Part shown: one piece after another, positions 1 to 13,108 of the stretch
How positions within the stretch are numbered: position 1 is the stretch's first letter
Layout of the letters: the number at the start of each line of letters is the position of its first letter
From: Norana najaformis
Taxonomy: Eukaryota > Annelida > Clitellata > Crassiclitellata > Hormogastridae
Assembly: GCA_964023275.1 (NCBI GenBank)
Contig: OZ029915.1
Location: forward strand, 20,798,775-20,862,774
Reading direction: 5' to 3'
DNA: 64,000 nucleotides
Notes under the pieces: model-generated
Told to the model about the DNA's origin: nothing
Database searches by the model: none
What the model saw: the letters and a program-made list of their open reading frames with translations, nothing else
Translations under genes and position numbers: made by a program

Positions 1-720
1 GCTCAAACTCGAATGTGTTGATCTTCTTGATCGGGGAATATAAAAATGCAACTGGACAGCTAGATGCATCCATTGCCACGGTAGCAATTATGAGACTGCA
101 GTCAGAGATAAAGCCAGCATCACTGACCCAGGTATTTCCAACCATTGCAGGATTATCCATGATTAATAAATCCAGCAGATTTCCACTGCAACTTGGGGGT
201 CAAATTACTTAAAGGATGTTAGTAAATTGTCCAAGGTTTCATCAGTACAATTTCCATTGCTGCCCACATTGTTAAAATTGCCACAGACTAGCAGCTGATC
301 ATTTGTAATGGCAATTGTACAACAGTGGATGAGAGGAGTCAGACAGAGGATGGACAGTAACACGCATGGTGGAACAGTAGATGACTGCAAGACCACCACC
401 TCGGCCAGGACCATCATCAACAGGCTGTCAGTGAACGGAGAAGCCTTTGGATGCCACTCCTTGCTTGATACAGTTCAGTGCATCAGGTGTAGTCCATGTC
501 TTGGTCAGAGCAAAAGTATCCAGACGTTCTTCGGCTACGATATCACGAATAATCGCAGCACAGTGCACTGCAGAATGAATATTCATGGCTTCAAACTTCA
601 GTGATGAAGATCAATACATCGCATTGGTTTCATATCCATGCAATGGTCCAGGGTTGAGTTTGATGTTTCCAGGCATGTTCAGCAGTAGTGCCACAAGAAA
701 AGCAATTACCGACCATCTCT
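1..720 (-). mobile_element. LINE fragment, endonuclease (EEP) N-terminal part
   Basis: Read on the minus strand, the segment carries the hallmarks of the start of a CR1/L2-like LINE ORF2. There is a G-N-I-K-L-N-P-G-P motif near 650, then FALTKTWTTPDALN, GRGGGLAVIYCST, LLVCGNFN and SDAGFISDCSLIIATV, in the order seen in such endonucleases. Several frameshifts and stops separate the pieces, so the copy is dead. It lies in the intron before the first PDZ exon and runs off the left edge, so its true length is unknown. Confidence 0.8.
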
Positions 721-1060
721 ATCGAAGATGAAATGGACAGCCAGTATGAACCCAAGTCAAAACGATTGGAAAAATGTCGAGGCATTTTTGGCCAAATGGA
801 GATCCATTATCTTTTATTCTAGTCTTATTTGTCATTTTAATTCTAAAACCAAATCAATATCAAAAGCATTTCTTTTCTATTACCATCATGTTGATCATCA
901 AGCTGGCAGTGTCCTTATCACTGATTTTCATTTTCCATTGATATCCCCCATGACAGAGGATTTTTTGCTTCAAAGTAAGTAAGAGTTTTTTAGATGCTCT
1001 TTCGTTAGATAGTAGAAAGCGTGTGAATGCAGATTTGATAACTTTGAATATGTTTTACAG

Positions 1061-4000
1061 GAAGTTTCCATATTTCGTACAAATACTGATCAGAAAATTG
1101 GTCTGACACTTTGTTATGGATCTGCAACAGATGAGATAACAGACATTTATGTTAGCGAGGTAAGATTGCAAAGCATATTTTTAATGCAGAAAGTTGTGGC
1201 TGACAGGAATTTTCTTTTAAATTAAATGTCTATTTTTTTGTTATAAGACGTGATATATGAAACATTGCATGTACAATAGCATTTTTGTATGTGACAATTT
1301 CTCATCCCTTTGTGGCAAGAATGTTAGAGTTCTATCACTGTCTCTTGTAGTACTGTTGCTGTTCAAGGAACTTTGTAATATAATCCAATGACTTCTATAG
1401 CACCATTATCATAATGCACAAAGCATCTGTTGATAGTCTCATCAAGTGAAATTGTAGCCAAAAATCAGTTGGAAAAGCTCAGTTGAAAACCTATAGGTAA
1501 GGGAAACTAATAATACAGACATTCTTTAACAGGTTCTTTAAATACTAATTGCATTCTCTGAAATGTCGTCAAAGATCTTTTTAATCATATGACGATTGAA
1601 CTGTGAGTACGGTCAATACAGACAATACAGACAATACAGACAAGGTAGTTACTCATATTTAGATGCCTCACAATAGCAGTCCTTTTGTTGACGGATTTTT
1701 CAGCTAAAATTTAAGTGCTACAGTGGTAATCTAACAACTTGACAACATTTTGTAATGGGTTGAAGTCGTGAAATGTTAATTTGACATGGCTCGCTGACAC
1801 TCAAGCAATGGCTTCAACGATCGAAGGTCACAGCATTAGCTGACAACCCTGATTGTGCCACTTAAAAGGCAGTTCTATAATTTTCACTACAGATCTGCTA
1901 GGAAGTTCAGACCTGAACTACGCATAACTAAGAAGTTTGATCTGGGTATGCCAAGCAAAATCAGGGTAAACACAGTCAGTTAGACTGAATTAGATCATAG
2001 ATAGGAGTTCGAAGTGTAATTTTTCTGTAGCACTGCATTCAGACAGTTCTGGTGCAACGTATATTGCTTGGCTGTCAGCATTAGGTTGATAAATGGCTGA
2101 ACTACTTGTTTCACTGCTCAGGCTTTGCTCCTCATGTAAAGCCACTTAGTGTGGGCTTACATGTTCTGAGAATTATATGGACATTTAAATTGGATTCTGG
2201 GATGGATGGTTTGACTTGGCCACTTTGTGTGTTTTCCACGTAGAACAGCTTACAGAAGCCATCTGTTGTAATGGAAAGATGTGTTTTCCATGCATAATGT
2301 GCTGACATTTGTTAAGGCCAAGATTGTGCTTTCCATGTGGAGGGTCATAGAGTAGGCATGTGGTGTGAAATGAATTACTAAACAGTGTGCAAGAGCCACC
2401 AAAATTGCCTGTAAACTTACATTTACCTCATACACTTCTCCTCTGAATGGGTGACATTAAAATGTTAGTTCCTGCTTATCAGTTGAGCTGTGAGCAACAA
2501 TACTTTGCTTTATCGCTTTCATGCAACGTTTGAGCAAGTTTTTAACCAGCATTGTTGCACTGTTGTACAGTGTTTCAGGATCATTAGACAGTTGTAATTG
2601 TTAATTTGTATAGCGACTTTTCGAGATACACTCATCAGAGATACTACCTGCGCTAACAGTGTTAAATGTCATTAAGAACGGAACATTCATACATTAGTAA
2701 ACATTGCTCGGATGACTAGAAGAGTCGCCAGTGGCCAGCTCACACACACACATGCAAAGCCCAACCAACAGGTTCCCAACTAGAGTTGAATGATGACAGC
2801 AAGTTCGGAGTTTCTGAAGCACGTAGCGTCGAGTAATCATATATCCAGACACACATTCATTAGTTGTGTTTTGTACCCTGGTGCATTTCTGTACTTAATG
2901 GCCTTCCTTGACTGCTTTGAATAACAAGAATCATGCACCAGGCTCAGCAGCTGTCTCGAACTCGCTTACCAAGACCATCTCGGCCTCAGCAGTACTATGG
3001 CACTCGATAAATCGTCTTATTATTATTATTGTAATATTATACCTACTATTGTTCTTTGCACTGGCTCACTGTATATGGCTGAATCCGTTTCTCTTGCATA
3101 AAGCACATGCAAATCATTTGCCATCCTACAGTCAGTCATTTGTCATCCTTTGTTGTACCTAGTTTCTTTGTGGACAATGTGTTAGTCATAACTGCAAGTG
3201 CACATTTATATAGGACCTCTTCAGTAAAGACCTCAGGGATGCTTCCAACATGACAACACTAAACAGATAGAATGGTCTTCAACTGCTGGAAAACTGGAGA
3301 CAGAGAAAGGAGAAAAAGCTGACATCACGGTTTACATCGAAGCCTGTTTCAGACTGAAGGGTCAACAACAATGAAGCATCCATGTTGCTTTGTGGAAGTT
3401 CAGAATGAGAGACGACCAGATCATCACCTTGTGCTGCAGAGCTGATAAATAGATGGCCAATTCAGATGACACTGAAAGACGTAGTTCCCTATATAGGATG
3501 GAACACAACCAGCCAGGTAGTAATGCTTTGGCATAAGGATCTTAAACTCAGTGCATCTTTGCATCAGTGGCCAATCTTCAATAAAAAAGATAAGTTGGAG
3601 ATTGGACAATAACTGGCCATGTCATCAACATCCAGCCACAGCTTAGTGAAGACAAAATCTTAAAAACTGGAAACCTGGAATCCGTATTAATAAACCACTG
3701 GAGTCAAAATTGTGACAGCCAGAGAGCCAAAATGGGCTTCGTGTTATTAAGGTGAACTTTAATGCTGAACATGAATGACATCAAAGAACTGACAGCAACA
3801 CAACAGACTTGGGCAGTGAATTCAGAAACTTCTCACCAACCACCAAAAAATCCCAAAAGCCCAATACTGGGTTACAAGAAATGAGCAGAATTTACAGATG
3901 ATTGAGTACAGTTTGTGTTGAATTGGGACGCAAGTAATAAACAAAGATAGTTTGGCTAATTTAAATATAATATCTTGTAAATTGAAAGTCAAATTGTTAA

Positions 4001-5205
4001 CTGGCCTCAATGTTTGGTAAGTAGCCAGTGTAGTAATTACAATACAATGGCGTTAAGCTGATGTGTTGGTGTCTTGCCAGCTGGCGTGTTGGCTGGTCAG
4101 TTATGCTTGATAGTGGTTTGATGTGGAATGATTATTTTCAGATCGACCCTCTTGGCATTGCTGGTATTGATGGAAGAATTAGAGAAGGGGATCAAATTCT
4201 TCAGGTTTATAGGCATTCAGTACATTTATTTCTATTTTACACTAAAAATATACTTTCAGGAATAATATATATATATACACATACATGTATATTGCAAAGT
4301 CTTGTGTTTTGCAATTTAACTTTTAAACATAACAGTTTTTGTCTTGCCTGTTTTGGTAATACTGATACTAACTGTACTCCCGTATTACTTTGCCATCTAC
4401 AATTTTCATAAATACTACTTTTATGAAACTGCTGCTTTCATCAGTGTCCTATAGTACTTGGTAAACATCTGTCCTGTTGACTTTCTTAATTTGATTATTT
4501 ACCACTACTTTCTTAAGATACATGTATTTATGAAAGTCGCATAGTGAATAAGCTGGCTCTTTGGTATAGCAGAAATGTCAATTTTATGTGTACAAATATG
4601 GTTCACATTACTGCTACTGCCGTGATGCTTTCATGATGTTGTTACAACTATTTTCATGACACTGCTGCAGATTGCTATTGTTGCTATTGCTTCAGGTTGC
4701 TCTTATTCTGCAGTTGGTTGATGACATATAAATTGCTGACAATCTTGAATAAATGCCATCTCTCTCATCCCTTCAAGTCAGACTATTTTAATTATAATTG
4801 CAAAATTTCAGAGTAATGCGACCTTGTTGTATGCAGAACTTGATCTGACTTTGAAATTCTGCATTGTAACGAGGCGTAGTGTACTGCAGCTACCATAATG
4901 CTAGGAAGCACGACTCCCTTGGCGCTATTTGTCGATTGCTGTCAAAGTCATGTCGCTCTGATCAAGACTGATAACGTCTAAGGCAGAGTGATACACAGCC
5001 GGAACTATTTATCTGGCTAAGTTGTTTCACTCCCAGCAGTGTAATTCGTCTTCGGGAGGAGACCTGTCATCGGCAAAATCAGGAAGTCAGCGTCTGTGCG
5101 TTTCAGATTAATGGGTTTGATATACATACAAGACAACAAGCTGTGAGGATGTTTGCTGAGAGTGGAGCCTCCATCACTTTACTTCTTGCTCGGCCATCTA
5201 CACAG
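1061..5205 (+). CDS. PDZ domain of the PDZRN-like gene, three exons
   Basis: Exon 1061-1159 (33 aa) starts after TGTTTTACAG and ends GAG|gtaaga; it gives strand A/B with the IGLTL peptide-binding loop. Exon 4142-4204 (21 aa) starts after ATTTTCAG and carries IAGIDGRIREGDQILQ. Exon 5107-5205 (33 aa) carries INGFDIHTRQQAV and ends in LLLARPSTQ, equivalent to the LLVARP segment closing PDZ2 in PDZRN3. Joined, the three pieces are a full-length PDZ fold of about 85 residues. The position after the GLGF-like loop and the order of elements are those of a canonical PDZ; the ligand cannot be inferred. Confidence 0.93.
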
Positions 5206-8200
5206 GTGGGTCCAACAACGTCAGAGACGCTTTAGTACTTACTAGGTTTACTTCTGTTATTATGTTGTTCATGAGAAACTATATAAATGTTTGGTTACCT
5301 TACGTTATATTACTTGTAAACATTTATACAATTTCTATGAAAAGGCAAACGCTTGACCTGCATTTTTTGCAGAATTTTAACAACTGCGATTAATACTCAA
5401 AGACAGAAGTTTGTCATCGTTTATGTCCTACAGCCATATAGTTCTGTAAGAGATCATTTTCTGTTGCCAGAGAGGTTATGTTCTTGAGCAATCAACCAGA
5501 TTAATTTCTATTTTGTATTGTCTTGGTCTCTTCTGATTAATTATTATCAGTCCATGCTTATGTGTTGCCAGGTTTGTTTGATGGATTCTGCAATTCTTTC
5601 AAAGTTGATAATTTACATGAATGCCTGATATGGACAGTATTGCATCTACTGGAGCTCTGAAGGCATACAATTTCCATCTGACTGATTCTGACTCTCCATC
5701 CACCCACACCTTCAATACTAACTCCTTTCCACAATTTAGTTGTAATATTAAACCAAAACGTCAGCATGTCTGATCATGTTACCCATCTTTCCTGCTTTTG
5801 CATATACGTGACCTTCGCAGAATCCACTTTTTGGTTAATTCAGAACAGCATCTACCGTTGCCACATCCATAGTCCATGCAAAACTAGACTACTGCAATTC
5901 ACTTTTTCCTGAATATAGACACAACCCAGCTAAACCGCATTTAAGCTCTCCAGCGTGCTCTCACTCATGCTGTCACCAAGACTGCCAAACACCATCACAT
6001 CACTCCTGTTCTCAAATCACTTCCTTGGCTTAAAATACCTGAGCAAATAGAGTACAAAGTCTTATTACTTACCTACAACACACTACAGTCCTCCCACCAT
6101 CCTATCTTCATCAGTTATTTGCAACATGATCCTCTTCTGCCCTAATGCTTCTCTGCCTCCAGGTCACCTCATCATTAAAATCTGGATATTGCTTCATAGC
6201 CACTGCTGCCTCACCCCTCTCAATTAAACTCCCACCAAAATCACAACAGTTATCTGATCCGTCATACAAACTCACCGTCACTTCACCCCATGCAATCTCT
6301 GTATAGGTCTTTCATTCAAAACTGAAAACACTCCTCTTCTGCAGATCATATCCTCATTCCTCTGCTACACCTTATCTGTCCTGCAAATTCAGTTCCACCC
6401 ATCATACATAGTTGTCTTACTACGTACCTGCCTGACGTTTGGATCTTGACCTGGAACCGAATCCTTCTTGCCTATTGATTTTGTTTTGACTGAGCACCCA
6501 TGAATAAACTGGTTCCCATGACTTAGCTTTTGTTGAGCTCTGCAGAATTCTTGAGTTTACGATTATGATTACCCATGTATACAGTGCTTCTGAGAGATTT
6601 TTAATAGGGGCTATACAAATGTATGTCACATGTTCTATTACAATTACAATAGTTTATGACGGACCTGTGCAGACATTCGAGGTACAGTATCTTATGAGAG
6701 GCATTACAGGTATGCATGTTGGTTTCTTGAAACTTTGTCAGTCAGTTGTATTATTCCTAATCCCTAAAACTATGCATTGCCTCTTATGCCTGTGGTAGGC
6801 CAGTTGGCCCATACACTTCTGGTGATGCTGAGTTTTCTCTGAGTGGTGTTACAAAAGTTGCCAACCACATCACACCAGATTCCAAACATCGTTCATTTTA
6901 TAAAGCTTTTTATATGACTTAGCATAAGAGTATTAATTGCGCTTTTATAACGGTGTTACTGAAAATCCACATGCATTCCCTGGATGGTGCTGTTCCAAGC
7001 CAGTAGACCTCCTGACATGGCAGAAACTAAAAGTGTTTAGTGTTTTATCTTGCATCTGCCAAGGAAGTCATAACACATTTCGTATTTGAGGGTGAGCAGG
7101 ATCTCATCCTGATGGCTGAACTCAGATAATCGGATCTGTTGCTGCCTTTCTGTCAATGCTTTCAGGAGCTCAGCACTCCATCTTCTTCAGTTTCTATCTT
7201 CTAACCTTGTTATATGCACCTGAGGTGTTCTACTTCAGAGGGTTACTTTATTAAACTCATGCTGTTTGTAAGGGAATACTTTCAGGCTTTTAGAGGAAAC
7301 ATGCTTTTTGCTATGGCTCCTTGCTGTCTGTTTTCATTAATTTACACTATATCTTCCACAAATTTATTATTTATGTCTGATGGATCAGTTGTCTTGCTAT
7401 CCAAAATGCATAGTCTTGCATCAGATGTTGGTACTGGACACAAGAGCTACGTTTTGCCAGTCACCAGAAGAGGCAAATGGTGCTTTTTATCTCACCTGAC
7501 TTTTGGCATACTTTCCTTGCTATAAGAGGTTCTCAGATAATATCTAAATACACTTATCACTGCTTTGTTCAAATGTTTTTAAAACTAACTTCAGACAAAT
7601 TTCAGTTGCCTGGTACAGTTGCTTTTAAACTATAAGTTAATAAATTTTCTCTTAAATTAAGCATCAGATTCATCAGAATACAAGATTTTACTTTGTATAC
7701 TCTGTGATGATTTAAAACTGTTGCACTTCAAGAACAGTCGTAATTAAAATTGCTAGAGTGCAAAGTTGAGTTACTGATGTGCTTTTTAACATCCCACAAG
7801 GTTCATTCCTGGACTCAGCCTTTGTAGGCTCATCCTCTGAACCTCCGCACTCTCTGCCACTGCAACATGCATCAACTCAGCTCTACTGATGCATAACTCT
7901 GTGTACATCTTCAGCTAAATGAGGTTACAGATGCTACCAAGGGGCTTTACACTGTGAAAGTGACACAATATTATGGAGTCTGCTAATGTTTCTTAAACTT
8001 AACCCAAATAAATCTGAGCTCATCTGGTTTGACTATTCCTTCGCTAGCTGCTTCCTGCTCTTTACTCTTCTCTTCTGACTGAGCATCTGTGAATAAGCTG
8101 GTCCCCGCGACGTGGCTTTCGTTGGGTGCTGTAGAAATTTCTGAATTACGATTACGATCTTCTGCTGTTCAGGATTTCAGAGTCATGCTAAACTCTTGAT

Positions 8201-11200
8201 GCTCTTTCAAACCCCTTGCTGCCCTTATTCACACATGCTTGTCTTACTTTAGAAGAACTTGACGCTCAGCTCTGGATTTAGCATCGCTGAGAACACTGAT
8301 ATACAGTCTTATTCTGATAGGACTTGACTGCTGCATTTCTATACTTTATGGTTTCCCTGACTGCTTCATCTGACAAAACTCATGCACCAGGCCATGTCTC
8401 GGACCATATCACGTTTAGACCATGTCACAATTGCCCTTCATCCTTGCACTGACTTCCTGTTGCTGCAGGATTCATTGCATAGTGTAAGGTATTATGCCCA
8501 AGAATTGACCTCAAAGGTGGGATCTTGATATTTGAGAATCTTTCGTGTAGCGGTCTTGTTTCATTTTAACTAATTCTCTTTATCTATATAGATTACTTAC
8601 TTATCCAAATTAGATGTCTGAGGCTGCTAATTGATATTATGTTGCAGTATACTTTACTCAAGTATGTACTCTTATCAGTTTATAAAAAGTATATGGCTTA
8701 TTATATGTCTGTTCAAATGTTTTGTTAAAAACAATTCAGTGTAATTCATCCAAACAGTTCATTTACATTCATGTAATGAAATTATTTAACTATCTTACAG
8801 TACTTAAAAAGCCAGCAACTTATTTACGCTAAAGATATAGTAAAATTTAACGTCTCTTCCCCAAGATGAGATTCTGCATTTCAGTTTTCACCAAAGTTCT
8901 TGAACAGAAGAATGGATATGTTTCCACCTTTCACGCAGCAGTGCGGTTTCTCACAGTCCTTCCACATAAAGAGGGCAATATGGCAATCCCTCAATACCAC
9001 ATTGGATTACCACTTGGTAGACAAGTAGTTATTCTGTTCTTTCAATGAATGTTTGATCGAAAGTTCCACAATTCAATGACCAAAATCGATGATGAGTTAG
9101 TCCACTGTTTCGCCAACAAAAACTCGTTCGGATACGATGATCTAGGTTCGTCATAACTCACTACAAATCTGTATCGTCCAATTTCAGCATTAACCTCGAC
9201 ACACTTCGATTGTAAGTCTTTTATACTGCTCCTTGCAAATAAGACTTCACTTAAATTCGTCTTATACTGCGACTTAGTACAGTCAAATCGACCAAATAGA
9301 CTCAAACTTTGAGAATCACAAGGCATTCAAAACAACCATTGTGTCTGCTACCTTTCGTAAGACTCCCAAATTTCAACCATTTCACACTTAAATCCTTTGC
9401 AAAAGATCGTATGCTGGATGATGGCAGAATTTTGAAATTCTTCACTTTATTGCTCGGCCTTGCAGTTTCAACAGTTAGACCAATTGTTTGGCGAACTATG
9501 GCTGCATTTCAAATTCGCTTTGTCACAGTTAAAACTGGCCTCGTTGAACAATGGATTTCAGTGCACGTGCTTAGTCATTACACAGCAAATATCCAGTAAA
9601 ACCTTAATATCCATAAATTGGCTAAACTGGCCTCTATTTGACTGTTTACTTATACTATTGCTGGCTGACTAAAGATTACACTAAATCTAGTCATTCTTAA
9701 CTAATTCCTAACAAATTATGACAACTAGTCAGTTTGCGCTAAATCTAGTCAAGTAAATATGTACAAAATTACAATGGAAATGCGAATTAAAACTACAGCG
9801 TGCTACATTTTGACTGAAGTGACAAAGACTTGACTTGGCAGACAATCAGCAGAACTATCTTTCCTTGCAGGTTGAAACTTTTATGGCTCAACATTGATTT
9901 GCCATTTTCATCTGTCGCACTAGAGTTCAGACTGCAGTTTATAGAGCTCAGAAGACCAATGAATCCCACTTCTGCCATCGTGCACTCTGATAAACCAAAA
10001 ATTCACTCTGCAACATTCGATCCTCGTGTATTTCATTATTCATGTACTATGGTGTGAAATGCTCTGCCACCTATAAGTGAAGACAACACACTTCAACTGC
10101 CTGTTGTTAGATGGACCCATCTTCTCACCAATCAAGTACAATCTTTGGGTTTACTCCTTACAATCCTTACATTAAATCAAGGATGTGACTGGTGAACAGT
10201 GTGGAGCCAATGCATGTGGGGCCTTTGGGGCTTTTCTTTAATGCATGCTTTGAAAATAGTTGTTCATCAACAATGGTAATAAATTAAAAATAAAATATTA
10301 TTATCACAAGAATAAAAAGTGAAAGAAATAGAAACAGAAGTTGTTTAAGTTTTACAAGTTTTTGTATCCATCTTTGAGTCTCTTATTGTTTTTCTTGTTG
10401 CTTGTTGAAAGCTTGGAAATGGAATTTTGGATGACCGTAATGATGAAATGCCTGTAGCAGATGGACTTCCATTGTCTGGACTTGGCAACAATGTTAGTCA
10501 AATAAACTGTGAAATATTTTCAATCTGTTTTTTCTGTGAATGGATGGAGAGGTTGCTATATTACAATTTTAATCAAATAAATCTGTAAGCCAGTTTTAAT
10601 TAATCAATTGATAACTTACATTTCCTCTATTTAACAAGCTAAATCTTTAATCCAATCACACTGAGTGGTTGATAACTTGTGTTTAAAATGTACATTGATC
10701 AACTAAATCAACTATGTCTTTGAGCAGTTTTCAGTGAATGGGTGAACATGCGCTGAATAATAATTTGGTAACCATTGGATGTGTGTGACTTTTAGTCGTA
10801 CAGAGTTAATTGGCAGTGATGAAGATTTGAAAGGCAAACCACAGAATTTGCAAAATGATTAGGATGGCTTAGGAGTGCCCTATCAGTACATACAGTAACT
10901 ATCGTGATGATATAACTTCAAATGGTCGATAAAAAGACTACTAAAACAAGTGAATAATTAAATTTCTTTTATCTTTTCTTGTGTGTTATTCCAGGGCCTG
11001 CTATTGGAGGACAGTTGTGCAGAGTTTGCCTCTCATTCTGCTTACAGTGATGGAACTGGAAGGCATCAGGATGTAACAGATCACAGTGGCAGAGTCACAG
11101 TGGATGATGTACTGTGAAATAGTATTCTAAAAATTATTTGCTCAACTTTAAGACTATTGTTTGAATGATTTGATATCAAAATAATTATGTAGCCTAATGT

Positions 11201-13108
11201 TTTATTTTGTTTTAGTTGGAATTGGAGTTTTAATATTTCTGTAAGCTTTTGCCGTTTTGGTATGAAATTTATTCCAGTAAAATTAATAAATAGAGAGCTG
11301 TCATGTGTGAGCAGTAGAAAGTGTAGGACTTAATTGTAACTCAGGATCATTCAGTTTGTTTAACCTAAAAATTCAGTATCATTTTGTATCCTTAATTCAA
11401 CATCTGTGCCGTAATGATGTGATCTAGGAGTATGAACCAATGATCCCTGGTCTTTTGACAATTAAACAAACTTACAGCAAATATTAGCTGAAGTCTGGGA
11501 TAAGTGTCTGATGAGAGAGAGTTGTGCTCTGTAATAACAGAACTGTTGCTCTTACAATCACATCTACTCTTTCTCAATTGTACCAACTTCTTTCTGGAAT
11601 TATGACACTGCATATGCAAATGCAAAGTCATAATTTTTCAGCTGAAACTTCTTAGACAAGAAGCCTTCACGTGTCATCAGTAGTCTTGTATTTTCTCAGT
11701 AGGAATGCTGGTGAGGATGTCAGCATATTATAAATGTTGCTTAAATTACAATGCTTTACAGACAACTCTTGGACATTTAGATTGTGTGTTGGTGTTCCTT
11801 TTCCAGCAGGCATCAGGCGACATTGGACTGGAATCTAAGATTGCTGTCTTGAATGAGGAAATGAAAAGAATTAGACTTCATTATCTGGAAATTGTGGCTG
11901 CAAGTCACCAGAAAGATCTTCGCTCGTTAGAGGCAGCTGACCTGATGCGGAGTCCTCGCCTCGTTCCTCGCATGGGAACCCGACTTGATCAGATTCGTCA
12001 GTTGCATGGTGCATCTGATCTTGCTGAGCCACAATGGGGCCATGGTGAACCGCTTGCACGACCCAGCAGATGGCACCCAGATGAGCTACTGCAAATTAAG
12101 ACATCACCAAAAAGAAGTCACCAGCAGAGATCTGCTTCAGCTGAACAAGATAACAGTTGTCGTGGTGCGTCGCCTCCAGTGATGGACAGAGTTGAGGAAT
12201 TTGACACAACACATCGAATGATGTATAAACCGTCGCACAGCGACCTGGAACAAAATACGAGTGCTTCATACGTCGATGGTGCTCAGAAAGAGTGGAGCAG
12301 TGATGGGGATGGCCGTGTGGCAAACCCTGCGAACAGTTTGAGTCACACTACAGAAACCCATCCAGAAAAAAATGTGGAATCCCTGCAGATGCTCTACAAC
12401 CAATATATTGAAGTGATGTACACAAATAAAGCCAATCTGCAGCACACAATTATGGTCCAGCAGAACCTGTTTCAGCAACAGCTCGCTAAACGCGACTCCG
12501 CAAGATTAAAAACCGGAGCTGAACAACCATCTTCGTCAAAATCCCCATCAAAACGTCACAATTTGGATTCAGCTGAGCTTGCTGCTTCACACTCACCTGC
12601 TGTATCTACAGCTGGGAACCACCATAACAACGTTCAACCAGTCAGTGTGGCCACCGGTTCAGACATTCAGATGGAGTGGGTGGTTAAACGGAGAGCAGAT
12701 GGGTCGCGCTACATAACCCGACGACCGGTTCGAAATCGAATGCTGAAAGAGCGTGCTCGGAAGTTGGCTGCAGAACGCTGTGGGCTAACAACGGACGACG
12801 ATGCCATCAGTGAACTGAAGGTTGGACGCTACTGGAGTAAAGAGGAACGCAAGCGCCATCTGGAGAAGGCCCGTGACCACAGGCGGCAGAAAGAGGTGTT
12901 GCTACGGCAACAGATGGAAAGTGCTAAAGAAAATTATGAAGCAAAGAAAGAAGGAAATGTCCTTGAACTGAGTCATCAGAAAAATGTTCGCCACAAAGGA
13001 AAAAAGACTTTAGATGACCTGCCCACTCTCCCAGAGTCGATCAGTCATAGAAGCCGTGATACCCATGGGAAAACGTACAATCCCTTGTTGTCTGTTACCA
13101 CAGTGTGA
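1061..13108 (+). CDS. PDZRN3-like: PDZRN3/4-type (LNX3 family) E3 ligase scaffold, 3' part of gene
   Basis: Exons read as 1061-1159, 4142-4204, 5107-5205, 10412-10492, 10995-11108 and 11807-13108, all GT-AG and all phase 0, giving 585 residues of C-terminal protein. The first three exons form one PDZ domain (carboxylate loop KIGLTL, then GRIREGDQILQING), matching the second PDZ of vertebrate PDZRN3. The last exon holds a coiled coil and the family-specific C-terminal block (GRYWSKEERKRHL) ending in NPLLSVTTV, a class I PDZ-binding tail. Known family members are RING E3 ubiquitin ligases that scaffold receptors such as MuSK at the membrane; the RING, TRAF-type and PDZ1 exons are outside the window to the left. 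PDZRN3 versus PDZRN4 cannot be told apart for an invertebrate, which may have a single LNX3 gene. The two linker exons (10412, 10995) are assigned by splice signals and phase only. Confidence 0.93.
1160..4141 (+). other. intron of the PDZRN-like gene
   Basis: Almost no coding signal. It holds a short tandem repeat near 1616-1643 (gacaatacag, about 3-4 copies) and the LINE tail fragment at 2880-3035. The AT-rich remainder shows nothing I recognise. Confidence 0.6.
2880..3035 (+). mobile_element. decayed LINE 3' fragment with ATT-rich tail
   Basis: About 60 bases here resemble the segment near 8345-8400 (a tgcttt...catgcaccaggc... stretch) that lies in a LINE reverse-transcriptase fragment. 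The piece ends in TTATTATTATTATT, a microsatellite tail seen on other LINEs in this window. No open frame remains. Confidence 0.35.
5830..6575 (+). mobile_element. LINE fragment, C-terminal reverse-transcriptase region and 3' tail (family A)
   Basis: A frameshifted translation gives A-K-L-D-Y-C-N-S-L-F, then segments equivalent to the LKSLPWLK..EYKVLLLTY region of CR1/L2-like reverse transcriptases. The 3' end contains gacctggaaccgaatcc and ends in a GATTATGATTAC-like tail. The same 3' end occurs at 23075-23203 and 53525-53872. It lies in the intron between the PDZ and linker exons and is heavily mutated. Confidence 0.75.
7770..8530 (+). mobile_element. LINE reverse-transcriptase fragment with an inserted 3'-tail piece
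   Basis: The 7775-8045 part reads VLFNIPQGSFLDS and, later, KLNPNKSELIWFD, matching the catalytic-core neighbourhood and the LNP-K-T/S-E motif of CR1/L2-like LINEs. The 8161-8520 part reads on through VQDFRVML and LDCCISILYGFP, equivalent to the LDYCNSLLYGLP motif. Between them about 90 bases (8071-8160) are a family-A-type 3' tail ending in ATTACGATTACGAT. Stops and frameshifts show it is dead. Confidence 0.65.
8531..10411 (+). other. rest of the long PDZRN-like intron
   Basis: AT-rich. The segment around 9960-10110 reads HSATFDPRVFHYS then NALPPISED, weakly like the end of a LINE ORF2, but too diverged to call. Nothing else is supported. Confidence 0.4.
11807..13108 (+). CDS. last exon of the PDZRN-like gene, coiled coil and LNX3-homology C-terminus
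   Basis: The exon starts after TTTTCCAG (11807, or 11810 if the tandem CAG is used) in phase 0 and runs 433 codons to a TGA. It opens with a coiled coil (IAVLNEEMKRIRLHYLEIV) equivalent to the segment following PDZ2 in PDZRN3. A long low-conservation, Ser/Gln-rich linker follows, then the conserved block from MEWVVKRRADGSRY through GLTTDDDAISE to the end NPLLSVTTV. The open frame extends upstream to 11705, but that part lies in the intron and is not homologous. The C-terminal TTV is a class I PDZ ligand, as in vertebrate PDZRN3/4. Confidence 0.95.
   Translation, partial: QASGDIGLESKIAVLNEEMKRIRLHYLEIVAASHQKDLRSLEAADLMRSPRLVPRMGTRLDQIRQLHGASDLAEPQWGHGEPLARPSRWHPDELLQIKTSPKRSHQQRSASAEQDNSCRGASPPVMDRVEEFDTTHRMMYKPSHSDLEQNTSASYVDGAQKEWSSDGDGRVANPANSLSHTTETHPEKNVESLQMLYNQYIEVMYTNKANLQHTIMVQQNLFQQQLAKRDSARLKTGAEQPSSSKSPSKRHNLDSAELAASHSPAVSTAGNHHNNVQPVSVATGSDIQMEWVVKRRADGSRYITRRPVRNRMLKERARKLAAERCGLTTDDDAISELKVGRYWSKEERKRHLEKARDHRRQKEVLLRQQMESAKENYEAKKEGNVLELSHQKNVRHKGKKTLDDLPTLPESISHRSRDTHGKTYNPLLSVTTV

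Noticed and set aside
308..604. 98-codon plus-strand frame
   Set aside because: Antisense to the LINE endonuclease fragment, which explains the open frame.
7214..7525. 103-codon plus-strand frame in a PDZRN-like intron
   Set aside because: AT-rich hydrophobic translation, no splice signals in a fitting phase, no homology recognised.
11705..11806. Upstream ATG extension of the last PDZRN-like exon
   Set aside because: Lies in the intron before a good acceptor (TTTTCCAG) and has no family similarity.
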